Source: Epiperipatus broadwayi
Taxonomy: Eukaryota > Onychophora > Udeonychophora > Euonychophora > Peripatidae
Assembly: GCA_028023455.1 (NCBI GenBank)
Contig: JAQFVV010000050.1
Coordinates: 868,001 to 932,000, forward strand
Direction: 5' to 3'
Length of the DNA: 64,000 nt
In this document: in pieces, positions 1 through 11,865 of the stretch
Layout: every line of letters begins with the position of its first letter
Position numbering within the stretch: the stretch's first letter is position 1
Notes under the pieces: generated by a model
What the model was told of the DNA's origin: nothing
Databases searched by the model: none
The model's input: only the letters and a program-made list of their open reading frames with translations
Made by a program: the position numbers and the translations under genes

Positions 1-1746
1 ATACCTTCCACATGCCGAATAACTCTACAAACATTGCAAAAAAATACAAGCCACACTACAAAATAATTTCCGAACTACTTTTCAAAAAAAAAGCCCTAAT
101 ATTCATTTCAATATGGTTGAAAAGTATTTCAGGCACAAATAATTTTAATAAAGCATTCATTAGTATTATATACTCTTATTTATTCTAACATTATATAATT
201 TAGAGAGTAATACTTTAATATCTCTATATTTCAACAGATACCATTCATAATGATAATATATTAAGAACTCAACCATATTGTAAAATGTATGCATATTCAA
301 GCATTTATGAGAAAAAAATATTTAAAAATATCTCTAGATATTTTACAATGCATTCTCTTGCATTCACTTTTTCTATATAAAATAAATACAATAATTATCA
401 TATAAATGATTCATTCAACTTTCAAATATTCAAGCAATATGATGCAGACCAATAATAAAGTACTAATTTAAAAAATATTTTAAAAATATTATCAAACACT
501 GCAATATAAATAAATAATGTTACCCATGATTCCAACAATTATTGAAACCATGTAATGGTGAGCCACTTCTTCTCTACCATCCATCCAAATGAGATATAAG
601 TATGTCTTACCTGTCAGAAAATTATTTTCTGAAAACATATTTTTCTTTATTTAATATAAAAACAAATTATCTTAATATTAAATTAAGAATGCATATTATA
701 ATAAACATGTTAGTTAAAGTTTATTTTAAAATATTAGCAAATTAAAATAAGAAAAAAATTAAAGTTGCTAAAAGACTTTTTTATGCTTTCAAAAGTTTTT
801 TCCATTGCTAAATTATGAGTAGAAGGTTTTGAATGAATATTGCTCTCTTCTCCTGGCACTATTCAATAAATGTATAAATAATAAAACTAAATCCTAAAGA
901 ATCTGGAAAAAATATTGTTCATCCTTGGAAGATAAGTACCTATTTCAGATCTTTTTCTGAATATTTGTCCAGGCAAGCAATATTCAATAGAAAAAATAGT
1001 TAAAATAAGATACCCTTTATGTATGTATTTTTTTATGCAAATTCAAAACTTTTATCCAGAAAAACATATTGACATAAATATGGCTCACATATAATATCTA
1101 CATTTCCATCAGTAAACATTTGTAGACTACTGTATAACATAGGATTTATACACTTATTAATTTTCTTTTGGCAGACATCTATATTTTGTATTCACTAAAA
1201 GTAGATAATTTTTAAAAATAATATTCAAGACTTTTTTTAAATGCGTATATTTCAATTAGTTATCTTTAGATAAATGAAAACTTTTCCATCCAAGGGCAAA
1301 TTATATAATGCAATACATATCTTCAAAAGGAAACATATTATAGTTTTCTTTATTTTAAATAAAGAAGGTCATTTTAAAAATGTATATTCATTGGGTTTAG
1401 AATAAATAAATTTTTTCAAAAAACATATAAATCCAAAAGTCATTTTAAAACATATCACTCACAATCATAAAATTCATTTAAATTAAGCTTTAAAGATAAA
1501 CTAAAGATAAGGCATTCCATTTACATCTATATAGCAAAAACAATTATAAAAGTTATACACAATCATAAGAAGTGGTGGTCATGTGATGTTTATTGGCTTA
1601 AAAACAATTATATTTGCACATCATAAAAAATATTCCTTCATGTAGACTTTAATTTAGGTGCAAAATATTAACTTATCTGCTTTTTTCCTTCTCTTGAAAT
1701 GTATAACATTAAATAACTTTTAACCAATATTTTCTTCATATTAGTT
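1..1746. other. AT-rich stretch without a recognisable gene
   Basis: Stop codons are dense in all frames, and I see no protein-like segment, tRNA or long inverted repeat. It is ordinary AT-rich non-coding DNA. Confidence 0.6.
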
Positions 1747-1994
1747 AGCTTAAGTTTTATTAAATTGAAAAGCGAAAACCTTTCACATGCACTTTTACTT
1801 GTATAACAACAGCCAATCAGATGTAATGATAACTGTCTAAGGGGCTCTCAAATTGCAACACAAGATAGATTTTACAATAAAACAGCCACCTTTTTCTTGC
1901 AAATCTCAGACAGCTATCATTACATCTGATTGGCTGTCATACAAGCATTCAAAAAGTGCATTCAAGCAGTTTTAGCCATTCAATTTAACTTAAG
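1747..1994. mobile_element. Hairpin MITE-like element (foldback)
   Basis: The two ends form an imperfect long inverted repeat. A 22-bp inner block at 1810-1831 is matched exactly in reverse complement at 1915-1936. Outside it the arms continue with gaps to the shared end motif CTTAAGTTTTATT. The interior of about 80 bp has no coding potential. Long arms, small size and no ORF fit a non-autonomous foldback element, but the superfamily cannot be told. Target-site duplication is not clear. Confidence 0.7.
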
Positions 1995-3630
1995 TTTTAT
2001 TGAAAATTATCTTTCTTATAATTAGATAAAGTTATTAAAATAAATGTTCATTTACTCTAAATAGATAAGATGTATTAAATTCAAAGTCCTTACATATGTC
2101 CATATTTCTTCGGTTATATGGATAAATTCTTCTCCGCATTTGGTACACATTATACCCACTCTTAAGTGATTACTATTATTTTCTATAAAAATTATCATAG
2201 TTCTTAATTAAGCTTCAAGTACAACTTTCTGATAGGGAACAACTGGTTTCTATTCAATCATTATTTAAAATAGTTACTAAATTATACTTTTAAAATTTTT
2301 AAATAGAAAATATTAATGATCTTTAAAACAATTAGATAAATAAAAAATATTAATTATAAATTTCACAATCACTGACACTACACTACACTGCATTGTCTAG
2401 ACTTGATCAAACACTTCATTTTATATTGATTTGATCTAGTGATTTCATTGGTTAATTTTGCTTTTAACACATAGTTAATTTACATAAACTAAATTAATTT
2501 AATCTTTAAACTAAGTTTTAAAACTGTGAGTCATCATCTTTAAAATACTATACTAAACTATTTAGCACTTTAAATATTTAATATGTTTATTGAAATATCA
2601 AATATCTTTATTAAAACATTTTAATAACTCTAAATATTAATTTTAAAGCAAAACATTATATTTAAACAACATAATTTTAATTATTACTTTTTAAAATATT
2701 ATCTGTAGACTTAATTTTGCAACATTTACAATGTATCTAATTTTATTAACAAGATTAGAAATCTACAACTGTGATAGTCCGCATTCCAACACAAACACCT
2801 TTAACCATGTGACACTTCCAGAACATTCTAGATTAGTATTAAATTATATATTATTTAAATAATAATTTAAACAAATAATTATTTTAAACACATTAAATCC
2901 ATTCTATATAACCCATCGACTTGTTCTTATTACCCAATTATTTGTTTAGATCTGATTCATTTCCTTTATTATTTCTATGAAATTTTAATAAAAGATATGT
3001 TAATAGTCATACTATTTTTTCTTCATGTTTGCTTCATTTATTACAAACACCTAAACAATAAAATTGTAAGGTCTCTACTGCACTCAGTCACTTTACTTTT
3101 AAGTTTCTTCCATTTTCTATACAATTTATTTTGATCTTTTTTCAATATCATACACTTCCAAAACAAATGTTTGCCAGTCTGTACTCCCATCTCCACATAA
3201 ACTATATTCATATCTATTTCTTTTCCACTTGTATTTTTACACAGTATCTAAAATATTTGTCCTATTTTTTTGTACTCCAATTCTGATACTTACTGTAAGC
3301 TTGAGTAATGAAATCCAGTTCCAACACTAATGAAGATGATAAGAGCTTATAAGCTAGAAACTTCAATTGACATATGGTTAGGACAAAACAGAACAGGATT
3401 AATAGATACTGTCATTTAACATATTTAATTATGTAATAAATAAGATAATGTTAAAACATTTAATAACTAACCAGGTTTGGGTTTGAAATATGAAAGAACT
3501 TATTTGAAGCTAAGTACTTTCGAAACCATATAGTATCATAATCATAGCATAATAAAAGGGGAGGGAGTTATCATTCATAAATGATATGTGTTGCATATAC
3601 AAGTTACACTAGATGGCAGCACTGAAAAAG
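1995..3630. other. AT-rich stretch without a recognisable gene
   Basis: No ORF with protein-like composition, tRNA or clear repeat structure is seen. Short AT palindromes near 2840-2885 look compositional. Confidence 0.55.
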
Positions 3631-3955
3631 TAAATTAAATGTAAATGCTTGAAAACAGAAAGGTTACATATAATGAAGTTATGGAAGAATAAATATGAAG
3701 AAAATGATTATACAGAAAGTGAATTAATGTTTTTTATGCAGGGTTTGGAAAAGATAAGGGGGATTTAGATATAAAGGTTATAGAGTTGACAAAGATTATG
3801 TTGTGGAAATGGGATGGAGCAGAATATGGGAAAACGTAGAGTGGGGAATGGAAAATTAAGTGGCTAACACGTTTATATGGGCATAATTGCTGAGATATTC
3901 TTGACTTTGTTTAAGGAGAAGCCACAATACATCATATCACATCACATCAAAGTGT
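3631..3955 (+). pseudogene. Degenerate 3' end of a LINE (second LINE family), 5' truncated
   Basis: This segment matches 54497-54835 over most of its length. Both copies share blocks such as AAATGTAAATGCTT, then GGGTTTGGAAAAGATA followed by GATTTAGATATAAA, then AAGGAGAAGCCA. Translation of the better copy gives a C-terminal LINE-like segment. This copy has many stops and only the last few hundred bases of the family. It ends in short CATCA/TCACA repeats, as expected for a LINE tail. It is a dead fragment; the clade is not assigned. Confidence 0.6.
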
Positions 3956-4364
3956 TCTTGACTACTAGTTTATATATTAATTATGAAGGTAAGCATTTGT
4001 AAAATGTTTAAAATTAATTAATTAAAAATATATATATCGACTCATTTCTCACACTTCATGGTTTAGTGCAGTAGTAGAGTGATGGAATCTGGAACAAAAG
4101 ATTTGTAAATTACAAGCCAGGTTGGTCACTTCATGTGTTGCATCTTCTTACAAACTTCCAAGTAGCAAACCGATAGATTATTTTTTTTTAGTGTAAATAT
4201 ACAATTGTGGACTAATATTTTTTTAAAAATAAAAAGTTATTTGAAAAAAAGTCATTAATTAAAAGATCTTTAGTTTTTATCCAAAACAAAAATATGTAGA
4301 ATTTTACATTTCATATTAAAAGTTATAATTAATAATTTGTAAAGCACATACTCATTATGTAAGA

Positions 4365-4709
4365 AATATATATTAAGGCTATAATCTTAAGACAATGTGC
4401 CTAGATGACAGTAGGAACCTCTATAAATCTTAACACAAGATTAATAATTTTAAAAGACGAGCAGCTCTTATCTTTGAACTACTTTATAATTATATATGCG
4501 AATTTAAAGCATTTTGATTTGAGAGCATGAAGCTATTAACTACTTCTCTGATTAAGTCCACAATTTCTATACAAGCTAACATAAAATGTAGGTCGAAGAT
4601 AAGAGCCACTCTTGTCTTTTAAGGTCGTTAATCTTGTGTTAAGATTTGTAGAGGTCACTGCTGTCACATCTAGGTGTAGAGTCCTAAGGTTACAGCCTTA
4701 ATATATATT
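4365..4709. mobile_element. Long-arm hairpin MITE (about 345 bp)
   Basis: The left arm (about 4365-4470) and right arm (about 4590-4709) are inverted copies. A perfect 20-bp inner block at 4425-4444 (AAATCTTAACACAAGATTAA) is repeated in reverse complement at 4628-4647. The termini are AATATATATTAAGGCT and its complement. The middle of about 120 bp is unique and non-coding. Structure and size fit a foldback MITE in a TA-rich target. Confidence 0.75.
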
Positions 4710-5182
4710 ATTTCATATTAATAAATTATAAAACCCGATTTTTTTTTTTAAAAATCAGTTTACAAAAGATTGAGCAGATTAAGTATGCAAAAACATATAA
4801 TAAATTGTTAAATAAAGATATATGTTTTGATTATGATCATGTTCTATGCATAAAAAATGATGCACTATATAAAACATGTGTAATGGGATAATAAATTTAT
4901 TTTAAGAATGGTCAAAGTAATAATCAATGTAGAATGATAAGAAAACACTAGCTGTCAAAAATTTCACTAAATATGCAACAAAATGCTATGGACTAGAGTC
5001 CAAATCTGCAATGGAACTGAAATATTTGTAGGAATTAAAAATATTCTCAAAATAAATTCAAGACTTTCATAATTAGTAAATAGATATATATAAAGGCAAT
5101 TTATCCACTTTATTTTGAACACTTTTTAACAAAAAACTTTTTATTGTACATATATATATATATACAATATTATGATTTGACT
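4710..5182. other. AT-rich stretch, nothing recognised
   Basis: No gene or repeat structure is visible beyond A/T runs and a short (TA)n at about 5149-5164. Confidence 0.5.
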
Positions 5183-5296
5183 GTCCTACAGTTTTCTTAA
5201 GAACCACTTTTACTTTATTTATTTTTTTAAAAAAAAAACAACATTTTTAATCTTTAAAAATTAAAGTAAAAATGGTTCTGAAGAAGATTGCAGGAT
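5183..5296. repeat. Short hairpin element (MITE-like)
   Basis: The arms at 5183-5216 and 5263-5296 are imperfect inverted repeats over about 34 bp. The outer part is GTCCTACAGTTTTCTT and the inner part GAACCACTTTTACTTT. They enclose an A/T homopolymer loop. It could be a small MITE or a chance-enriched hairpin in AT-rich DNA. Confidence 0.5.
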
Positions 5297-6995
5297 GTAA
5301 GATTATATATACAAATATGTATATTAAAAAGTTTTTTTTACTAAAAAGTATTATTTTATTTATATAAAATATTACAGCAAAATAAAGAAAGTGATGAATT
5401 TGATAATATTTATGAAAAATAGATATGTAGTTATTATAAAAATATGGAAGTAAAGTATCAAAGGATAATTTATAAAAATCTTTAGAAAATAGCTAGAGGA
5501 GTGTGTCTGTTTCCATCTTATTTTGCAATCCTGGTATCAAAGTGTCCAACTCGTTCAGTTTCCTTGAAGTGATAAAAATAATTGTCAAAATTTTATAATA
5601 TGGCAAACTTATAGAGATATGTTTTGGACTTCTATCCCTTCTCCCATCATTTCAAATGATTGTTATTACATTCATTCCCCAGTGTAAAAATACCCCACCT
5701 CCTTTTTGTATCTATGTATTTCAGGAATGACCTTCAGTTGTCAGGTGAGCTAAAAGTATTAAAAACCTGAATAAATATGATAGTAATGGCAGCTTGATAT
5801 TTTTCATTACACTACATTCTCATAAGGTAGTGAGCACTTTCTATTCACTTTTAACACCATGTAGAAAAGTGACCATGTCACAAATTCGATTGTATCACAA
5901 CTATCAATCAGCAAAGAAAAAACTATTTTTTCTATTGATGCTTTCATATCAGGTGAGCAGGTGAACTAGTGTACCAATATCTCAGTTTTGCAACTTTGTA
6001 TTGACAGTTTAACATTTTTCATTACACTATTTTTTTGCAATACAGGGAATGGTATTCCTCTACCTGTAATATCTTGTCACAAAAAATTGTTATCAATATA
6101 TCTATCACTTGACTTTTATCGACTCACAAAACTTCACCTACATAAAAACTCATATCACAATCTCTCTCACTACGTATATGCTTCACAAACAACCTTTCTT
6201 CATCAGGTGGGTCAAAAATATCAAGCAGAAAAAAACCTGTTGCCCATGATTGTAAAATATTAGCAAAACAATTTATAACCCCCCAAACAGCAAACTTTTA
6301 ACATTTTCAAATTTGGTTGAATTTCTGAATATATCTATTTAAAATGAGGAATAATACAACATCATATTTTCTTTCATTTGAAATCTGTATAATCGATTCA
6401 AAGATTTAATTTATTTAATAATAATGTAAGCGTTGGAAAAAGAGAAAATTTAGAGTTAAAAAAACAATTAAAATGTTTTTATTTATTTATTGGTTGAAGT
6501 CTTCATGTTTAAGATTTTAAAAACCTAAAAAAAATAGACTGAAAACAAAATTAACATATTTAACTTGAAATGAATTAAAACAAATATTTTTAACAAGTGA
6601 TTGTTTAATTTCAATTTGATAAAAAAACATATTAATAAATAATCCATTAAATGAAGTATCAACAAAGAGATGTTTATAAATAAATGTTTATTAAATTGAA
6701 GCAAAAATTGATCTTCAATATTTCTACTTTTATTAAAAATAAATAAATTTACTTAGAAATATAATTAATTGTGTTTACTAATGTGTTTATATTTTTAAAC
6801 AAATATTTAAAAAAAAAAAATTCTAAACAATATTTTAAAAAAAAATAAAGCTAGTTGTTCAACTGCAATATTAATATTAATTAAAAAAAAAAAACAAATC
6901 ATAATAAAAATACATTTCCAATAATAATGTTTTTTTAAATTTCTTTCCAAAATATCAACTATTTGCAGATGCAATACTATACAAAGTGAGGCAAG
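5297..6995. other. AT-rich stretch without a recognisable gene
   Basis: The open frame at 5988-6263 has low-complexity composition, resembles no family I know and lies in ordinary AT-rich DNA. I see no other structure. Confidence 0.5.
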
Positions 6996-7121
6996 AATTA
7001 GGCTATAGTGGTCAAGCGTTGGTGGCCTAGATGTTAGCATAACTGCTTTCCAAGCAGTTATTCCGGGTTCGATTCCCAGCTGACGCTTTGACATATATAT
7101 ATATAATTAGGCAATAGAGTG
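6996..7121 (+). mobile_element. Short SINE with tRNA-Gly(UCC)-like body and target-site duplication
   Basis: The body at 7016-7086 folds as a tRNA. All seven acceptor pairs form (GCGTTGG with CTGACGC). The anticodon arm has the 7-base loop TTTCCAA, giving a UCC anticodon. The T arm contains the B box GGTTCGATTCC. The unit is flanked by GTCAA and TTTGAC, which extend the acceptor stem, followed by an (AT)n tail. The surrounding direct repeat AATTAGGCTATAGTG (6996-7010) / AATTAGGCAATAGAGTG (7105-7121) is an imperfect target-site duplication, so this is a retroposed SINE copy and not a plain tRNA gene. Transcription by RNA polymerase III remains possible because both boxes are present. Confidence 0.8.
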
Positions 7122-7551
7122 ACCTCCCCATATTTTTTTTTAAAGACTAAAAAAAAAAAATCTAAATTAAATATATAGAAATAGAAGAAATGTATTAAAA
7201 ATTATAGATTAAAACAAATTAATGATTATTCATTGACAAAATGTACACATTAAAGCATATCAAATATAGATCAAAATATTCCATATTTTTGAAAAATATG
7301 ACAGCATATACAGTATATATATAATTTTACTTTTGTAGTAATTACATATACTTAAAAAATTAAATTCTCTACACAAAATACTTCATGGTGGCAATATCTT
7401 CAGAATTAGATAAGCTCCCTGAGATCATTCAAATGTATGGTATCAAACTACATCCAATGCTATCTTATGAATATGTTCCTGTAAATTTGATTGTAATTTC
7501 ATTATATTTTATTCAATATATCAGGCCTTTTATACCTTAACTCTCAATTGC
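7122..7551. other. AT-rich stretch, nothing recognised
   Basis: No coding or repeat signal beyond A/T runs. Confidence 0.5.
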
Positions 7552-7713
7552 TCTTTTGTTTCTCTTCCTCTTTTTTCATTCTTTTTTTCTTTCCTTCCTT
7601 CATTCCTTTTTTTCCTTTCTTCATTCCTTTCTTCCTTTTTTCTTTTCTTTCTTCCTTTTTTCTTCCTTTCCTTCTTTATTTCTTTCCTTCTTCATTTTTT
7701 CTTTCTTTTTTTC
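7552..7713. repeat. Pyrimidine tract (TTCC/CTTT-rich simple repeat)
   Basis: About 160 bp on this strand are almost pure T and C, made of irregular TTTCC, TTCTTT and CATTCC units. The open frame across it (Phe/Ser/Leu only) is a by-product of the repeat. Such polypyrimidine tracts can form triplex DNA; no function is shown here. Confidence 0.85.
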
Positions 7714-10137
7714 AGTAAATTACACTGGTATCAATATTTGAAATGCCTTAATTTCATATATTTTTTTTCAAATAAACAGGTGTCCATCTCTATTTTACCA
7801 AAATCAATTTAGTTTGATTTTACCTCACATAATCTAAGTGTTATGCCACTTTTTATGGAGCATATTGATGTCTTCCTGCCAATAATCAGAATGTAAGTAA
7901 TTTTGTTTCTTTGTTTTTTTTTGTGATCTATGGTTATTTCCTTTTTCTACTTTTTTATACAAATATTATTATTTGTAAGTAATTTTTGAATAATAATAAT
8001 CTTATTTATTTTATTCTAATACTTGATTGTAATTTTTCCAAAAGAATGCATCCAAATGAACTCAATTACCATGCCTATGAAAATTTTGTGTGGTATTACT
8101 TTTGGTGTGGTATTGCTGTAGACATAAAATGTTCATGCATATGTTCTATACTAGCATAAGAACAAGATGTTTGTCAATCACAATTTTCATCCAAATATTA
8201 GATATTGCGCATGTCAACTCATTCATTTTATATAAAACCTTAAAGTAGTCAAATAACATTTAATGCTTAGATTTGTTAAAGTCATTTGCAAAATGAATTT
8301 TACACACATAATTTAGGAGAATTTGGAAGACTTGAAGCTATTGATGATGACATTGACAATAAAAAGCTGGAAGTAAAAAAAAAACTGAATTATTTTAAAA
8401 TTATTTTTCTTAGATTTACTTCTTTAAAATGCCCATTTGGATCTGTATTACTCCATAAATTAATACTTTTATAATAAGAAGTATCATTTTGCTGCATATG
8501 GTAATTATATTATAAAACTGCTATGTAGCCATTGAGGGTTAAAAAAGTTTCACTTGTGTAATAAAAAAGATGATTAAACGAAGAAAAATATTTTTTGAGT
8601 ATATAAAATTATACATGACCAAACTGCAAAAAAAAAATGCTGCAACTGTTAGTATTTTTTATTGTGTAAAATATTAAATATACATATATATAGTAGCATG
8701 CACAGAGATGGCATATATATATAGTACCATTCATGGTCTATTTTAACATTCATGGTTTAATTCATGCCTTCTTTTATGCACTTGAAAGTGCAAGTTAATC
8801 AAACTATGAATATATATTGTGGACATTTTAAGAACATAGTTATATTTTCCGATTAACTGGCCTACTATTTATTTATGATGTACACTGCTGATGGAATCAT
8901 TTTTTTTATTTATTAAGAACAGGGTGCCATAATTCTATACAAGAATTCAGTGATCTATCACATCGCACTGTCAATTCATAACTAATAAATAAAAGTAAGA
9001 TCGGGATTAAGTTTCTGTCATTTTAAAGCTTTTGTATGAATTTTCCCCAGGGCTTAACTATTAAACAAGAATATTGGCAAAGGTAATTCTACATTTCTCA
9101 TGCAATTAGCTAACAATAAATTTAATAAATTAACATTAATAATGCACAGTGAAAAGTCGATATTAAAGATAAATATTTTATTATAACAAATTAAATATTT
9201 TAAATATAAATTATTAAATAAAATTGGAAAGCACATACATGCTAATCCAGATATTAAATAATTAAAACAATTCTTATTATACTTTTCTTAGGTTTCTTCT
9301 AGAAAGTTCTTTGAATAATAAATCTGCAAAAGTCTCTATGGGTAGTATATTATAAGCTTATAGTTCAGGTTAGTTTGCAAACATTCATTTTAGTCACAAA
9401 TTGGAAATGAATTATCTTACTGGTAAGAATAGATTATGGTAGCATACATGTATTTCTTGTGATGAATGAACTTGTGGCCTTTGCATTTAATCCCTGTCAA
9501 AATCTTGATGTTCCTGGTCCATCCCAAGGCTAGACTCAAAAGCTTTTCAGTTCTATTCCCACATGATGATGTAATTCAGCATATGAGTAATAGTAGTTCT
9601 GCATATGAGTAGTCTGAGAAAAAAACATTTCTCTAATACCAGACCCATGGAAACTGCTAGCTAAGGAAAAGAAACCAAAAACCTGACACTGATCAAAGTT
9701 ATTATTTTTATACACATGATTAGTTTTTAGATTTCTGCATATATGTTATTATCTTTTGTTTTTGTTACCAGAATACAAGTTAATCCTGTGCATTCTTTAT
9801 TAGTTTTCAGCTACAAAGTCTCTTTTTTTACAACATATTTCCACCATTTTTAATTAAAATAGTATTTCTTTTATATTTGAAATTTCTTTCTTTTTGTGTA
9901 TCTGGATTAGTAATTTGCATGTTTTTTTTATTTCCTCAAATTTTAACTTTAATTAAATTAAATAGATAAATATGAAACAAAGACAACTTTCATTGTCCAT
10001 TATCTAAAAAATAAATTATACTAACTAAAAAAAATAAAATAAAATTGTCTTTTAAAAGATCTTTAAATTTTACCTTTTTTAAGCTTTTTTTAAAAATATT
10101 ACCAAATGCCAATATACTCATGAACCATACATATTTT
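7714..10137. other. AT-rich stretch without a recognisable gene
   Basis: Open frames at 8286-8474 and 9054-9236 (minus) are short and low in complexity. I see no domain, tRNA or long inverted repeat. Confidence 0.5.
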
Positions 10138-10161
10138 AATATATATATATATATATATATT
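10138..10161. repeat. (TA)n microsatellite
   Basis: An uninterrupted TA run lies about 150 bp before the RTE reverse-transcriptase reading frame. Confidence 0.9.
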
Positions 10162-10290
10162 GGAAAAAATATTTATCATTTACACAAACATTCATTCTGC
10201 CTTATCAGGCACTGAGAAGAAAGACCATGGTGTTTCTTGATCTTAAACTCAGAGGTAAAAAGCCAATAAACTCACTACGCTGGCTAATGC

Positions 10291-11817
10291 GTGTTGGTGA
10301 GCAGCCCATCCACGTTCGTATACTATATGAATAATGAGGAAGTGAGACATGCAATTAAATGTATGAAGAAAGGAAAGGCTCCAGGAAATGATGGAATTAT
10401 AATTGATATATTAAAAGAAGCAGGTGAAGAAATAGAAAATTTTTTAGCAAAGTTATATACCAAATGTCTAAATGATAAAGATGTACCAGATGATTGGAAG
10501 AATGCAGTATTAATATTAATATTTAAAAAAGGTGATAAAGAAGATATTAGAAATTACAGACCTATCAGCCTTTTATCAGTTTTATATAAAATTTTTACCA
10601 AGATAATTACAACTCGTCTACAGAGAACTTTGGATTTCCACCAACCAAGAGAACAAGCTGGATTTAAAAGTGGTTTTAGTACAATAGATCATATCCAGGT
10701 ATTGAGAGAAGTCATAGAAAGGACAAACGAATATGAGTTGTCATTATGTTTTGGATTTGTAGATTATGAAAAGGCATTCGATTCTATACACATTTCTTCA
10801 GTGATTAAAGCATTGGATCATCAAGGTATAGATCCAGGATATTGTCATATTTTAAAGAATATTTATAAAAATGCAACAGCAACAATTAGATTACATAATG
10901 ATACTGGAAAAATCAACATTGAGAAAGGTGTAAGACAAGGTGACTCCATATCTCCAAAACTTTTTACAGCAGTGCTGCAAGAAGTATTTTGTGGATTAAA
11001 ATGGGAAACTAAAGGAATGAAAGTAAATGGAGAGTATTTAAGTCATTTAGATTTTGCAGATGATGTAGTTGTTTTTGCAAATAATGCTTCAGAGCTGCAG
11101 GAAATGTTGCAGGAGTTAGCAGATGAAAGTAGAAAAGTAGGACTAAAGATAAATGTTAAAAAGACTAAACTAATGTTTAATCAATTTGCTCAAAATATGA
11201 AAATAAAGATTGATTATGAAGAATTAGAAGAAGTTAACAGTTACAAATATTTTGGTCAGATTATTAATACAGATGGAAACATAATGGAGGAAATTAATCA
11301 TAGAATTAAACTTGGTTGGATTGCTTTTGGTAGAAATAACTTGATACTAAAAGGAAATATGCCTATGTGTTTGAAAAGAATGGTTTTTAACAAATGTGTT
11401 TTACCAGTTCTTACTTATGGATCTGAGACTTGGACACTTAATAGAAGAGCAATACAGAGACTTCAGACCACTCAAAGGAGTATGGAGAGATGTATGTTGG
11501 GAATAACAAGAAGAGATCGAAAATGCAATGTATGGGTAAGACAACAAACAGGTGTTACTGACCTTATTGAAAAAATTAAAAGATTGAAATGGAGTTGGGC
11601 TGGACATATTGTTAGAAGAGATGATAACAGATGGACAATTGCAATTTTAAACTGGATTCCAAGAGACTGTAAAAGACCCAGAAAGAGACCACATGTGAGA
11701 TGGATGGATGAAATAAGAAAATGTGCAGGGGTGTTGTGGAAAAGAGAAGTTAAAGATCGGAGAAGATGGATTAAACTTGGAGAGACCTTCATCCTGCAGT
11801 GGACTGATAATGGTTGA
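10291..11817 (+). CDS. Reverse transcriptase of an RTE-type LINE, 5' truncated but open
   Basis: This encodes the reverse transcriptase and C-terminal part of a non-LTR retrotransposon polyprotein, which copies element RNA at nicked chromosomal targets. The 508-codon frame has no internal stop. It opens at GTG; the first ATG is codon 13, and the clear family similarity begins near there (AIKCMKKGKAPGNDG, about residues 21-35). RT fingers follow (YRPISLL, 89-95). Motif A is FVDYEKAFDSI (156-166), motif B GVRQGDSISP (213-222) and the active site FADD (255-258), so all catalytic aspartates are present. The C-terminal region has LTYGSETWTL and a basic WAGHIVRRDDNRW segment typical of RTE-like elements. 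The N-terminal AP-type endonuclease is absent, so the copy is a 5' truncation and not autonomous. It ends in TGATGATGATG then (TA)n, the usual short-repeat tail of RTE elements. It has an open frame, so it is relatively young. Confidence 0.88.
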   Translation: MLVSSPSTFVYYMNNEEVRHAIKCMKKGKAPGNDGIIIDILKEAGEEIENFLAKLYTKCLNDKDVPDDWKNAVLILIFKKGDKEDIRNYRPISLLSVLYKIFTKIITTRLQRTLDFHQPREQAGFKSGFSTIDHIQVLREVIERTNEYELSLCFGFVDYEKAFDSIHISSVIKALDHQGIDPGYCHILKNIYKNATATIRLHNDTGKINIEKGVRQGDSISPKLFTAVLQEVFCGLKWETKGMKVNGEYLSHLDFADDVVVFANNASELQEMLQELADESRKVGLKINVKKTKLMFNQFAQNMKIKIDYEELEEVNSYKYFGQIINTDGNIMEEINHRIKLGWIAFGRNNLILKGNMPMCLKRMVFNKCVLPVLTYGSETWTLNRRAIQRLQTTQRSMERCMLGITRRDRKCNVWVRQQTGVTDLIEKIKRLKWSWAGHIVRRDDNRWTIAILNWIPRDCKRPRKRPHVRWMDEIRKCAGVLWKREVKDRRRWIKLGETFILQWTDNG

Positions 11818-11823
11818 TGATGA

Positions 11824-11858
<35 letters not shown>
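11812..11858 (+). repeat. RTE 3' tail: (TGA)n followed by (TA)n
   Basis: A TGATGATGATGATGA run overlaps the stop codon of the RT frame and passes into about 33 bp of (TA)n. Trinucleotide tails are characteristic of RTE-type 3' ends. The same ATGATGATG ending marks the other RTE fragments in this window. Confidence 0.8.
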
Positions 11859-11859
<1 letters not shown>

Positions 11860-11865
11860 TGTAAT

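Noticed and set aside
7016-7086. Functional tRNA-Gly gene
   Set aside because: Cloverleaf pairing is good, but target-site duplication, AT tail and sister copies show it is a SINE; it was not called as tRNA.
6807-7094. 95-codon minus frame beginning with a protein-like stretch
   Set aside because: The protein-like start is antisense of the tRNA-Gly-like SINE; the rest is AT noise.
7556-7741. 61-codon Phe/Leu/Ser frame
   Set aside because: It is only the translation of a T/C simple repeat.
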